From assembly GCA_012064385.1 (NCBI GenBank), contig QRDG01000417.1, positions 1,154,700-1,218,699 on the forward strand: DNA of 64,000 bases, written 5' to 3'. The notes beneath the pieces are model-generated. The model ran no database searches and was not told the origin of the DNA. It saw only the letters and a list, made by a program, of their open reading frames with translations. The translations under genes and the position numbers were made by a program. Origin of the DNA: Puccinellia tenuiflora. Taxonomy: Eukaryota > Streptophyta > Magnoliopsida > Poales > Poaceae. How positions within the stretch are numbered: position 1 is the stretch's first letter; every line of letters begins with the position of its first letter. Below, piece after piece: positions 35,801 through 47,831 of the stretch.

Positions 35801-37531
35801 GAAACAGTCAGCATCTGCAGCAAATTAGTTTAAACTTAACTATCATATAATATAGAAATTTCAACAAGCGAACGTGGTCTGAGAGATACGTGGTGTGATT
35901 GTACCATATAAGGCAGGCTATAGGTGCCCATTAGCTGGCAATTCCCTTGATATTATTTAAAATAACCATGTTACTTCTGCACAATTTACTTCCCATGATA
36001 TAACCTGGTTACATAATTGGATTAGATGCATGTTAGACATTTCTGTCTTTTGTACCTGTTGTCAGATGAGGTGCTCTCAGTTTCAGTCCGTTGACCGCTG
36101 ACAGTACTGAAACATTTCAGGAACAAGAAATACATTTAAGATCAAGTCTAACGAACAAAAAGTTGCAATATTATAAAAACAAAATTGAAGAGCAGCAAAT
36201 TGTGCCTAAACTTTCCCGCAAAAAAAAAAGTGCCTAAACTGTATATATATTCATTGGACGGAAGGGTACCGGAGATGGGAGGGGTTAGAATGCAGTCGCT
36301 GATGGCGAGCGCGGTGGCGAAGATGGTGAGGAAGAAGAGCGTAAGCTTTGCTGGTTTGCTGGACTCGAGCAGATTTTTCATCCACTGCGCTCTCCTAAAC
36401 GTGGCCGACGGCTTTCTGTGACTTGAAACGAGCTCATCCTCGGCCTGTTGGTTGGGGATTAGGGCCACCTTTGCGTACCGCGAGATGAGCGAGTATAGAG
36501 CAAAAGTTCCACCTGACGAGTATTTGGAATCATCAATCATATATGTTAGTCAGATCGATCGAGTTTCCAAAGTGAAGTGATCATGATCATCAGACATTCA
36601 AGAATGCATATATGGACGCACGCACCCTCGCCCTCGTCGTTGGCGTAGAGGGCGATGAAGATGATCTTGATCATGGCGAAGAGGAGGAAGCTGTAGATGA
36701 TGAGGGAGAGGACGCCGAGGACGTCGTCCTCGTGGCCGATGCCGTACTTGAAGGTGTTGGAGTAGACGTAGAGGGGCGACGTGCCGAGGTCGGCGTAGAG
36801 GATCCCCACGCACTGGAACCCCAGACGCAACGTCCTCACCCAGCTATCCTGTAAGATTTACAAATCAACCATGCATGCAAACAGGTTAATTAGATCCAGA
36901 TTAAGTTTTGACTTGGATCGATCGACGTATCAAAGTCAACCCGACCTAGAAGCTAGTGCCGGTAAATAACAACTTTCTGCAGGTCTTTGTTTCCGACATG
37001 TCGCGGATGGGAAACAAAGTGCCGACAAGTTAACTTGTTTTGTTCGTCAGAACAGCAGTAGGAACATGTGCAGCGTGCTTGCACCTTCTCCACCACCCTA
37101 GTCTAAAAACAAGCTTCATCCCGGGCGTGGTAGCAAGATATTTTGAGCCCAATGGTATGATTTTTCTTGCAGTGCATCGGTGGCACACTGTCGGCCGTGG
37201 CCTCAGTTTCAGAGTGCCGTGATGCATGGGGCAGCGGCGCCGGAACGAGGAGAAAGAGATTTGTTAGGCGATGAGGCCGCGGCATCGGATGGAAAAACGA
37301 CGGCATGACGGCGATCGACGGGCACGGTTGGCTAATGTTAACGGTGTTTTGCTAACCTGGCACCTGCTATGTATATATACATACCTGTCTATGGTGGCCG
37401 GCGTGGGCAGGTCTGGTGGCGTCGAGATAGAGGGAGTCCTGCCGCCGGACGTCCGTCGGCGGCACCGGCACCTCAAGATCGCCGCTGTGAGGCACGATCT
37501 CCTGGCTACCTCTTCCACTGGACATTGCCAT
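32852..37531 (-). CDS. HAK: HAK/KUP/KT potassium transporter, complete ten-exon gene
   Basis: High-affinity K+ transporter of the plasma or vacuolar membrane. Exons on the minus strand are 37531-37385, 36848-36626, 36512-36270, 36106-36056, 35521-35261, 35133-35081, 34602-34482, 34390-34136, 34020-33221 and 33106-32852. All introns are GT-AG, and the phases join to exactly 803 codons including TAA, the usual family length. The family signature GILYADLGTSPLYVY is at residues 64-78. GGTFALYSLISRYAKV, PNQQAEDELV, the GTEALYADLG block and YKFTQGPYFPL follow in order. The hydrophilic C-terminal domain ends KVGIAYEI. The start ATG at 37531 is chosen because it opens the exon and a TATA box lies 73 bp upstream; a second ATG is two codons later. 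The likely role is cellular K+ uptake. Subgroup resembles cluster I but that needs a tree. Confidence 0.92.
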
Positions 37532-37603
37532 CTTTCTCCCTGCGGCGCTGTTATCTTGTTAATTGCGGCGGCAGCTCTCAAGATTGACACACTTTACCCT
37601 GCC

Positions 37604-37610
37604 ATTTATA
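37604..37610 (-). promoter_or_regulatory. Candidate TATA box of the HAK gene
   Basis: TATAAAT on the minus strand is 73 bases before the start codon, giving a short 5' leader if transcription begins about 30 bases downstream. A second TATATAA-like site at 37703-37709 would give a longer leader. Confidence 0.4.
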
Positions 37611-39902
37611 AGCGCAGGTCGTGTGTGCGTACCTGCGTACGTAGGTAGCTAGTTGCTTACGTCCCGGCAGCTCTCATCCCACTTTGAGTTGCTTATACTG
37701 CCTTATATAAGCAAGCAACCCAGAGCTTGTGCCACTCGACTGACTTCGAGAACAATGGCACAGTGTAGCTCGGAAAGCAACCCTTGATTTTCGATCGGCA
37801 CAGCAGCTCGGAAAGTTCTCATCTTTATTATATTATTAATTCGGAAAGGCCCCGAATCAAGTACTACGTATATATTTATTCGCTGGCTGCTTTGCTCGCT
37901 GCTTTCTTGCTACAACAGTTTACTAGTCACACACGTCGATCGATCGTCAATCTTGACTCACTCGACGACTCATTTATTGGGACTGAAAGTCGCCGATGCT
38001 AGCTATGTGTTGGCCGACGCCAGCGTAGGGCGACGTGTGGCGCTCAATCCATGGAGTTGGACTGGCTGGCCGTATCGCTCGCGCCGACTTTGATTCCAGC
38101 AGCCCCATCGTTTTCAGTATGCTAGACATGTTCAACATACAAACTGTATCTTTGGCTAAGATCACTGTCCTTTATTATCTAGCGCATACTAGTCTGTAGT
38201 GTGTACGTTCGATTGGAAATCTGTGCTTCACGAGTAGTATTGCATATGGTTCCTCAATTTCGGCCGGATAAAATTCTTCTCGATCGCGTGCACCATGGGC
38301 TAAACCACCGTCTATGTTACTCCATGGTAGTATATAGCAAATGTTCAAAACGCTGCGGCTAATTTTGTGACTCGGTCGATCCTCTTTCAGGTTATGCTAT
38401 ATATACCTTTCTCTTTGTGCACCGTAATAATCCCGAATAGCTGTCTCGCTCAAAGCGTGGCTCGCTTTTTTCAAAGTGAAAATCAGATTGTTATTTACAT
38501 GCATCCGCACATGCACGTACACAATCACAAAGGCACCACAGAGCACCTTGTTGTGGCTACATACGTGGTGGCTGTCATGCATGCATGGTGGCTGGACGGA
38601 GCAGCGCCGATGGTTTTCCTAGGCAGCGGCTCCAAAGTCCGGCGTGTTGGTGGTAGGGCCGTCTCTGTGTGCGAAATGTAAAAAGGCCCCTACATTTAAG
38701 GTCGTTTGTTGTTTCTCTCCTCCTGGCTTCAGGCCTTCTTGTAAGACTTTTGGCCAATAATTTGGCTTTTCTTCCTATCTAATTTTACACATGCAGTGCT
38801 CCTGCATGGTTCTATAAAAAGGCCCCTTATCTTGTAACAAATATAACTTAATTAAACTTCTACAAAGTTATATAAACTGAATATCTACTAATATAGATTA
38901 ATTAATTCGAATACTACCAAAACTAAAAGTTAGACGTATGAAGATAAGATAATATAGAAAATATAAAATAAACCTTGATCTACCTTCGAGGTTTGTTGTC
39001 CGGGCATCAAAAGGGTCGATTGATTGGCATGTTCTGGAACGCAAACTACAAAATAGGCTGCATGGAAAATGGCGCTCTCGCAATCGATCAAATTGATGGG
39101 CACAGGGCAGGCCGCAGGTGTAGGGAAGCGACACTCGGCTCTAGCGACATGTGCTGCAAGGTCCGATTTTCGTGTTGTTTTGTGCTATCAGATCGATCGG
39201 TTTCAACCAGGATATTTTTTACACACAACAGTTCGATAGCTGAAATAAATGATTGGCCGACTCCGTGATGTTGGATCAGCCTTCACGAGACTCACAGAGT
39301 GGCATTAGAGACCTGCCTCAGTACTTCCTATCGTGGGTGCAGGCAACAGGCCGTGCGGGGGGAGACCCTGGGCCAAGTTCCAGTTGCTTGGAGTATTGTA
39401 GGGCTTGTTAGGCGTTGGGAATATGGTGCCCCAATATTATGGGGGCCCTGTGTGCTCGCCCAACCCGCACAGCCCCTTAGATGGGCGTGGGTGCGGCAAG
39501 GTGAGGGGAGGAGCAGCCATCCCGCGGTGATGCGGTCTTGACCCGCCGACAGTGGCCTCCGGCTAGCCGTGAGGTGCTGCGGTTAGTGCTGGAGTTTGCC
39601 AGACTTTGCTGGGAGAGGGGGCAAAATATGATATATGCGCTGCAGGGGGGCAAACAAAACTAACTAATCTATGCTCTGTCTCAAAAGAATACTTCATGCA
39701 TGTTCATATCCAAGGGGGTGGGGGGTGGAGGCAGGGGCAGTGGCCCACCCAACATGCACTAAAACTAGATGAGGTGGCTTACTCAGGCACACGAGATCGT
39801 AATTTGGATGTTGTGGATCTTGACGTGCCAATGTACCTGTGCCCGATCACAGACGGACAGACGGTGCAGATGGATAGCCAGACGGACCAGCTAGCTTGTG
39901 GT

Positions 39903-39921
39903 GGGGGGGGGGGGGGGGGGG
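39903..39921. repeat. G homopolymer of 19 bases with flanking G runs
   Basis: 19 consecutive G are followed by CT and seven more G, with further GGGG tracts nearby (39715-39735). Such runs can form G-quadruplexes and are error-prone in sequencing. Confidence 0.85.
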
Positions 39922-40290
39922 CTGGGGGGGAGGGAGTGGCGTGGTCAGTGCAGAGGAAAAGCATATGTCTGGTTTCACTCGAGCCAGCAACAATAACGTT
40001 CACAGGCGCTGCCTCCTTACTTAAGGCGTTGCTAGGGTGATGTGCTTATTCCCTTCATGTCCTTTGCTACGGGTGAAACCTTAAATATGGATTTCTCGGA
40101 TCGGTAGATGTCTTCTCCTTGTGCTTTGTCTCTCTTAGGGTATAGTTTTAATCGGCAATCGACTCTTGACGTGTTTGCGGGGACCAATTGTTTGTCTAAT
40201 CGTTGTGGAGTCAGATTTGTTGCCCACGATCCTCTGTAGTGTGATCGATCACAACATATTTCCCTTCTGTATTCTGCCTTTAGAATCAGA

Positions 40291-40940
40291 TTTTTTTTTG
40301 TTAAAGGGATCTTTATTACTTAAAAGTTTAAGTATTACACCTAACCTCTGCATAACTAATATGCACACAGCCATAACGAGTCTAGCAGTACGAAAGAAAA
40401 GTAATAGGCGAGCTACATATCAGAATGAGAAATTGTAGAAACGCCTATGGTGGTGAAAGGTCAATCCGCAAATTATGCTGTCATCCATGTTGGGATAAAA
40501 AGTCCCTCGCTGTATCCTCCAGTCTTGTACACACCTCCGTAAAGAGGTCGCGATGATCCACACGTTGCAACGGAGACCATGAACGGAGAGTAGCAGTACT
40601 CCTGTAGATAACCTGCATGAGAGATGAATTTTTATCATTAAAAACTTTTTCATTTCTTCACAGCCAAAGCGACCGTATTACGGCTAGCGCTCCCACCCTA
40701 ATAAGTCGTTTTAACCTGTGGTCCACACCGTTCAGCCAATTGCCAAACATATTCGCATTGCTACGTGGTGGGTATAAGGTAGACCCCATCTGGATGATTG
40801 ACCATATAGAAGTAGCAACTTTACACTTGAAAAATAAGTGCTTAATCGTCTCGTCTTTATGACAGAAGACGCACTTTTTGCTTCCATGCCAGTTGTGTTT
40901 CGCAAGGTTATCTTTAGTAAGAATTACTCCTCGACGAAGG
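40291..40940 (-). mobile_element. LINE 3' fragment, cut by the Sirevirus-like LTR
   Basis: A T run at 40291-40299 is the poly(A) of a minus-strand LINE. The frame ending at 40658 carries RRGVILTKDNLAKHNW and CVFCHKDETIKHLFFKC, the zf-RVT region also seen in the other LINE. The frame is open right up to 40940, where the Sirevirus-like LTR begins, so the upstream LINE part was separated by that insertion. Confidence 0.75.
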
Positions 40941-41661
40941 TGAAAGGATCGTATGGTCACCTAGAGGTGGGGGGGTGAATAGGTGCTACACCAAATTTTA
41001 ATTCTTTTTCAATTTAGGCTTGACACAAAGGTAAATTCTCTAGATATGCAACTACGGTGAATTTATCTATATGATAAGCTAACAAACTAGCACTAGGCAA
41101 TTATCACGATACAAGTAAGAGCTATGAGGGGATAGAGATAACCGAAAGTAGAAGCACGTGGAGACAAGGATGTATTCCCGAGTTCCTCCTTGTTAAGGGA
41201 GTACGTGTCGTTGGAGGGGTGTGAGCTCGCCACAAAGGCCTACTCAAGATGACTCAAAAGGCCTCACCCTATTCTCCGATGAACCTCACCACAAGGGTTA
41301 AGTTCACCTTCCACTATCGGAATCCTTCAATGCGGAATCCGGAGCCTTTACAACGTTCTTGGAGCACACACCCACAACTTAATCAGGGTCTCCCAAATCA
41401 CAAATCTGTCACAATACAACAAGTAGTAAGCAAGACGAATCTAGATGTTACAAGCAAATCCTAGAAACGAAATCCCTCAAGTGAATGAGGGGGAAATGAA
41501 GAACGGCTTGGTGAAGATGTAGATCTGGGCCTTCTCCTTCAATCCTCCAAAGATCAACGAGTTTGGATGGAGGAATTGGGAGATCTAGATGATTTGAGCT
41601 CTGAGAAATTAGGGTTCATTTAATGTTGGTCGAGCTAGCTGGCTGGAGGTAGGTGGAGGGG

Positions 41662-41669
41662 TATTTATA
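41662..41669 (-). promoter_or_regulatory. TATA box in Sirevirus-like LTR
   Basis: TATAAATA on the minus strand sits in the inverted repeat GAGGGGTA/TACCCCTC. Its position in the LTR fits the element promoter. Confidence 0.5.
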
Positions 41670-41703
41670 CCCCTCTAAAAAATCTGCCGTTGGACTTCAC
41701 TTG

Positions 41704-42080
41704 GACCGGAGACTCCGGTGTTAGAGGGTCGAAGACTCTGGTGTAAACCGGAGACTCCGCCCAACTCCAGAAGCTTTGAGTCTCCTGGCCAGACCGAAGA
41801 TTCCGGTCTCCTTGGGGGCAGAGACTCCGGTGAGGCCGGAGACTCCGGGGTCCTTCCGGTGAACCATCCAGTACCGCACCACACTTGCGTCTTCAAGGGC
41901 TCGAGGTAGACAGACCGGAGACTCCGGGGTCCAGAGGCCGGAGATTCTGGCCACCCCGGAAACTCCGGGCACCGTCCGGGGTACCTCCGGACAGGAGTCC
42001 AGAGGCGCACCACACTTTGGCACAAGGCAGGGAAATCCAGGGACCGGAGACTCCGGTCCTGGCAGACCGGAGACTCCGGC
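41704..42080. repeat. Cluster of CCGGAG(A/T)CTCCGG palindromes in the LTR
   Basis: At least nine copies of a 13-15 base near-perfect palindrome lie within 380 bp, at 41705, 41747, 41785, 41837, 41920, 41937, 41957, 42043 and 42065 (approximate starts). More copies occur at 44588-44665, 45056-45175, 47506-47570 and 54590-54650. Confidence 0.85.
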
Positions 42081-42250
42081 CTGAGATTGACCTGCAATAA
42101 GAGAACTCTGCCAAAACTTCCTTTTTGGTGGTTGATGCTCAAGGTAAAAATTATGTCAATAATCCTGCATCACTTAGCATCATATTAGATAATCACTAGT
42201 GTTGTTAACTAACACACAAAACCAACTAGTGTTTAGGAAATGTTCTTTCA

Positions 42251-42271
42251 ATCTCCCCCCTTTTTGGTGTT
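42251..42271 (-). promoter_or_regulatory. Polypurine tract of the Sirevirus-like element
   Basis: On the minus strand AAAAAGGGGGGAGAT lies directly before the LTR start, the classical Sirevirus polypurine tract. Confidence 0.75.
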
Positions 42272-42755
42272 AGATGACAGCACACGGATTTGCAACAAAA
42301 ATCATATCATGTAGACGATAAAAGATAGCTCCCCCTAAATGTGTGCATATCAACGAGTTGCATATGAGAAGGGATGCACACATATAGGAGAAGGATACCA
42401 CATAGGAATTATGACATGATATATAGACAAGAATTTTATTTGCAAAACAAAGAGACATGTCATTAGATAGGTTGAGATTTGTGATAAAAATCATACCTTA
42501 TGCATAAGGATAAATAGATAGTTCCAATGCATATCTCACCCCACAAATATCTTAACCATAGATAATATCTGAAACCATGTCTCCTTGATAATTAACAAAG
42601 GAACCAAGATCCACATATCACATAAAGATAGCAAATGAAGTTCAACAAACATAGCACATACAGTCAAGAAGCTAGAGATAAATGGACACAAGCTCTGAAG
42701 AAATGGTAAAAGCAAATGGTTGTGCCCGACCCATGCAAATCCCATGGATGACCTA

Positions 42756-44560
42756 CTAGAACATTTCTCCCCCTTTGGCATCGAGACACCAAAAAGGAAA
42801 AAAAGCGATGCTAACGAGACCCATAAGATCACTCGGAGTCCTCCTCGGTGGCATCTCCATCACATCACCATCTTCGTCATCGTCATCATCATACTCCGAA
42901 CCACTAGCTTCATCATCATCATCATCAACTTCAATCTCCTTCTCACCCATAGGTGCCTTGCCGGTGTTGCGCGAAGAAGAAGGCATAGAAGTCACATCTT
43001 CAAAATCAAAATCAGCCCACGGGAATTGCTTGGTATGCCACCAGTCATAGCTCACGGTCTACTCACTCCCGGATGATTCCTCAGGTGGATTCTCTTCAAC
43101 ATATGGGGGAGGAGTCTTATCCCTCTTCTTCTGCAACTCCTTGTACAACTTGTGTTGATTATGGATAATCAACTTCCTTTCCTTGTAGGCTTGGTGGTTC
43201 TCCTTGTCAAGGCACACATTCATGCGAATCATCACCCTTTGGAACCAAGTGAGCTTCTTCATCTCCTTGGTCACATTCTCCTTGCCCTTGCTAGTCCATG
43301 AGGGAGGGTCGGCATTCTTACTTCTCCTCGGTAAGGGTGCCACATCTTCTTCTTCTTCATCACTAGAAGCAAAAGGGACTCGTGAAGGAGCACTTGAGGA
43401 AGAAGGCTTGTCATGCTTGAGAATTTGAAGAGTGTTGGTCTTGTCAAAGTGAAGTGCTCTTGATTAAGAGATGGTACCCGGTCGAGAATTAGCTTCATCA
43501 CATACGGTGCATAAATAGGAGTCTTCTTCTCATGGACGGCCCAATGAAGCTCACACTTGATGAAGTCCATGACATCAATCTCAAACCCTTGGCAATTCAC
43601 ACCGGCATTGCGAACATCATAAGATTGGCGGAGAAGATTGACCAACCCACCACGAATAGCATCCAAATTTCGCTTGAGGGACTATATTGTACCGAAACAT
43701 GTGAAGAAGGATGTTGAAGGTGGGTAGCAAGTCCTTGTTTGTACCTATGGAGGCCTTGTAGAGATAAAGAGGAACCAACCGACCCTTCTCATAGTGCAGA
43801 CCCTCCACATGCATTATCCTCCCTTTAGACTCATCACCACTACGAAACTCATACCCAAGCAACTCACCAAAGTGCGTCATAGTGGACTCGCACCGGATAG
43901 GCCCGGTCATCCAAGTCAAAGTGACATCGGCATCCTTCCCAAACTGAACGGTGGCAAAGAATTGATGCACAAGCTTGATACCAAAGTGTTGTTGAGTGGA
44001 CATGAGCTTCTTAAGCCCAAGCTTCCGAGCAATCCATACGGCCTCTTGAAAGTACGGCTTAGTGCTTAACGAGGTGAGATTGAGCACCTTTTGCTCACAA
44101 ACGGCCTTGGTCGTGGACAACTTTGCATAAATCTCCGTCATCACAAGTTCTTGTTCTTTCATCCAAAAGAGCGGATTGTTGGAGTCTTGAGGCATGTCAA
44201 AGAACGGCTGCTCCGTCATGCAACGAAAAGTCTACCTTGCCCAAGTCAAGCATAGAGGTAATGTTCTCATAACGAGCCTTCTTAGCCCTCTCATTTGCAA
44301 GAAATGTAGCCTCAGCCTTTTTTTATTCACCAGCTTCCCTTGCCTCTCTAGCAGGAGCACCTCTGTCATGCCGCACAAGACGGCCATGCTCTGTCACATC
44401 AGGATAGGCCCGAGTGCCCCTTTTTTCTTTCTGAGTTGGTTTATTGGGGTTGTGAGCGGGGTTCTTGTACCTCCTGTTATCTGTGAAAAAGGAGATAGAG
44501 GATAGCATGGGGATAGGCATATACATGTCCAGGAGAGCAAAAAGAAGAAACAATTGGAGA
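42756..44560 (-). pseudogene. Env-like / plant-transposon-protein ORF of the Sirevirus-like element
   Basis: Frames 44323-44560, 43617-44219, 43271-43666, 43059-43343 and 42756-43055 together form one decayed ORF. Its middle contains KPYFQEAVWIARKLGLKKLM, then the WTGPI-like TWMTGPIRCEST segment, and later MDFIKCELHWAVHEKKTPIY. It ends in an acidic DDDDDEASGSEYDDDDDED tail. This is the putative plant transposon protein found in the env position of Sirevirus and Athila elements. Its function is not established; despite the name no transmembrane helix is obvious. Several frameshifts make it non-functional. Confidence 0.55.
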
Positions 44561-44574
44561 GTCGAAAGCACCAA

Positions 44575-45802
44575 AAATTGATCTACACCGGAGTTTCCGG
44601 TCTTAGGGGCCGGAGATTCCGGCCACTCCGGAGTATCCGGTCTTGGACAGACCAGAGTCTCCGGCCCTGAGGCTAGAAACCTAGGGTTAGGTCAAAAATT
44701 GTTGCAAAAAACTCTAAAATTGTTATATCTAGATGAAAAAGTGCCAGCTAAAGGATTCTACACCATAAGGAACAAAAGTACAGCCCTCAATCCATCAACT
44801 AGGAAAACCTAGGGAGAAGGACAGATTAAGATACCTTGGCCCTTCATGGTGGAGACCAACAATGGGGAGGAGGGTCCCCGGTGTTGGAGAGGTGGAGGGG
44901 GCCCGCGGCACGGCGGAATCCGGTGGCTGGGGGAATCCGGAGAGCACCTCCAAGCAGGTGCAGCGGCAGGGGAGAGTTTGGGGTCGGGGTGGAGAGGGAG
45001 TTGTGATTAAACCCCCCACCCTGATCTCCTTTAGAACCCTGCGAAAACTGCCGAGACCGGAGGTTCCGGCCTAAGCACAGCGGAGTCTCCGGTGTAACCG
45101 AAGTCTCCGTGGCTTAGGGCAGAGACTTAGGTCAGACCGGAGTCTCCGGTGCTACACACCGGAGTCTCTGGCCCCCACTGCTCAGAAATGCAATTTATGG
45201 TGTTGGACATGTATGTGGCAAGAGGAGCAGGTTTTTGGGACAAGATGGGGCTTGGGATAGATTTCACAAACTGGGATGGTACTTCACACTCAACTTGCAA
45301 GAAGCAAATTCAATAAATGCCAAGATTGAGTGAGTTTCCCATAAGAACAAATAGATTTGCAATAAAGGCCAATAAAACACCAAAAGAACCAACTCTTCAT
45401 AAAGAAGAGGTCGGTGGCCTAGGCCACCATGTAAGAGTTTATGGCATGACACCGCGAAGATATATCTTGGGTTCATAACCAATACTCGTCATTTAAGCTC
45501 ACAATTCATGAATTGAAAATAGAGACAAATGAAATTTTACTTTAGGCATATTGGGGGGAGGGAGAGCCCAATTTATTAGGACAACACTCCCCCTAAATCC
45601 ATTCTTACACCTAAACCAAATATATAGTCAACCTATAGATGTGTGTGCAAGATGGTTAAGTCAAGCTCCTTGAATCCACGATATTTGGCTCATTCCTCAA
45701 ATAAGTGAATCTTGCTTCATCAAGTGGCTTTGTGAATATATTGGCAAGTTGATCTTTGGTCGGCACATATACTAGCTAAATATCTCCACAGGCAACATGA
45801 TC
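44575..45802 (-). other. Spacer between env-like ORF and RNase H, with palindromes and extra PPT-like tracts
   Basis: It is non-coding. It holds nine CCGGAG-type palindromes in two groups (44588-44665, 45056-45175). Pyrimidine tracts such as ACACTCCCCCTAAAT (about 45584) read as polypurine on the element strand. Sireviruses are known for repeated PPT-like tracts in this position. Confidence 0.55.
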
Positions 45803-47831
45803 CTAAATGAAGTGATGACGAATCTCAATATGCTTGGTTCTTGAATGTTGCACCGGGTTGTAGGCGATCTTGATGGCACTCTCATTGTCACACAAAATAG
45901 GCACTTTGTCACAATTGACACCGTATTCCTTTAAAGTTTTCCTCATCCATAACAATTGAGTGCATGCACTAGCGGCGCCAACATACTCGACTTCGGCGGT
46001 AGAGAGAGAAATACAATTTTGCTTCTTAGAAGACCAACTCACCAAGGACATACCAAGAAATTGGCAAGCCCCGGAAGTTGATTTCCTATCATCTTTATCA
46101 CCGGCCCAATCCGAATCCGTGTACCCACAAAGAGTGAAAGATGAATCCCTTGGGTACCACAAACCAAACCTTGGGGTATGAATCAAATATCATAGGATTC
46201 TCTTGACCGCCACCACATGTGGCTTTCCTTAGGAGCGGCTTGATACCTTGCACACACACCTACACTCAACACAATATCAGATCTAGATGCACAAAGGTAA
46301 AGCAATGAACCAATCATGGAGCGGTAGAGCTTTTGATCCACATCTATACCCTTTGGGTTAAGTTGTAGATGGCATTTGGTATCCATGGGAGTCTTCTTAT
46401 CCTTAGCATCCGCCATATTAAACCTCTTGAGCATGTCTTGAATATACTTTTCTTGGCTAATGAAAGTCCCTCCTCTCAATTCATTGATCTCAAATCCAAG
46501 AAAGAACTTCAATTCACCCATCATGGACATCTCAAACCTATCGGTCATAAGCTTTGAAAATTCATCATTAAAAGATTTTGTAGATGAGCCAAAGATAATA
46601 TCATCAACATATGGTTGGCATATGAAAAGCTCCCCTTTAACCCTCTTAGTAAAAAGAGTGGGATCAATTTGCCCAACTTCAAATCCATGGTCCAACAATA
46701 AATATCTAAGGTGCTCATACCACGCACGTGGGGCTTGTTTAAGTCCATAGAGCGCCTTATCAAGCTTGTATACATGGTTAGGGAAGTTGAGGTCCTCGAA
46801 CCCCGGAGGTTGCTTAATGAACACCAACTCCTTTAAGGGACCATTGAGAAAAACACTTTTAACATCCATTTGTTGCAATTTAAAGTTATAACGGGATGCA
46901 TAAGCAAGAAGGATACGGATGGACTCAAGGCGAGCCACGGGAGCATAGGTCTCTCCAAAATCAATGCCTTCAACTTGAGAGTACTCTTGAGCCACCAATA
47001 TAGCATTGTTCCTCACAACCATGCCATGTTCATCTTGCTTGTTCTTGAAAATCCATTTTGTTCCAATAACATTGCGGCACTCCTTTGGCTTCTCAACTAA
47101 CTTCCAAACTTTATTGCGCTCGAAATTGTTGAACTTTTCATGCATGGCTTCCAACCAATCCGGATCTTCAAGAGCTTCACACACTTTCTTCGGTTCCACC
47201 ATGTAGATATGAGCTTGATGATCACTAAAGTTTGCCAATTGCCTCCGGGTGGACACCTTGCCTCTCACATCACCAATCACCTTCTTAAGAGTATGCTCAC
47301 GAATTTCCAAGGTTCTTGCAACTCTAGCTTGACGACGGGCTTCGATATCCTCATTGCATCTTGGATGTATCACTTGATCATCTTGATCATTTGTGTCCCC
47401 GTTTGACCGGTGTGTTGACCTTGTTCCTCAAAATGCATAACTTCATCACTAGAAGAGAAAGATGGACCAAAATCCTGACCAGTGCTGCCTTCAGCTTGAA
47501 GTAGACTGGAGTCTCTGGCCTGGGGCACCGGAATCTCTGGCCCACCAGACTCTCCGGTCTGGCGACTTGATTCTGATCAGATTGTTGAGGGTCTTGTGCT
47601 TGTATTTGGTCAGGTGCATCATTGGCTTCAACATCAGTCGCTTGTAATTCAGATGAAGATGAGGGCTCCACTTGAGTAGAGCATTGTCCTTCTCGATCCA
47701 CCACAAGGGGTTCCTCAATGGGGCGGAAAAATCCCACACCCATTCTTCTTATGGCTTTTTGAGGAATTTTATCATCTACATCAGAAACATGAAATTGCGC
47801 CACTTGGGAGCCGTCATTTTCTTCGAACACC
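45803..47831 (-). pseudogene. Sirevirus-like pol: linker, reverse transcriptase and RNase H (copy 1)
   Basis: The RT frame (47373-46183) shows WKLVEKPKECRNVIGTKWIFK, the catalytic CQPYVDDIIFGSS (YVDD) and KLYRSMIGSLLYLCASR. RNase H (46186-45803) shows GYTDSDWAGD, LSTAEVEYVGA and CDNESAIKIA, carrying its acidic residues. The two parts are in different frames: an extra base around 46212-46225 and a stop a few codons later separate them. Upstream (47830-47387) lies the low-complexity linker that follows integrase. It lost 22 bp at a repeated CTCCGGT motif relative to copy 2 and is therefore frameshifted. Two substitutions in a conserved block (NNAILVAQE for the usual KARLVAQG) add to the damage. 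Confidence 0.85.

Larger units (their letters stand above)
37532..40290. other. Intergenic region upstream of the HAK gene
   Basis: The part next to the gene is probably its promoter. Farther right the sequence is unremarkable, with a long G run at 39903-39921. The 144-codon frame at 39606-40040 runs through that G tract as polyglycine and shows no domain. No gene is supported. Confidence 0.5.
40941..42250 (-). repeat. 3' LTR of the Sirevirus-like element (1310 bp)
   Basis: The plus-strand ends are TGAAAGGATC and TGTTCTTTCA, giving the inverted terminal repeat TGAAAG/CTTTCA. It lies between a LINE reading frame and the element's polypurine tract. It contains about ten copies of an ACCGGAGACTCCGGT-type palindrome and a TATA box. 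Confidence 0.75.
40941..47831 (-). mobile_element. Sirevirus-like (Maximus lineage) copia element, 5' part lost
   Basis: Reading on the minus strand, the visible order is RT-RNase H (47831-45803), a spacer, an env-like ORF (about 44560-42756), a polypurine tract (42271-42251) and the 3' LTR (42250-40941). An extra ORF between pol and the 3' LTR together with an AAAAAGGGGGGAGATTG tract is characteristic of Sireviruses. The integrase, gag and 5' LTR are absent because a gypsy element joins at 47832. The five bases left of the LTR are GAAGG; the matching TSD at the other end is not in the window. Confidence 0.75.

Noticed and set aside
39606..40040. 144-codon plus-strand frame upstream of the HAK gene
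   Set aside because: It depends on reading through the G19 run as polyglycine and has no recognisable domain.
41675..42142. 155-codon frame with repeated RPETPV/SPESP wording
   Set aside because: Translation of the CCGGAG palindromes in the LTR; similar frames appear on both strands.
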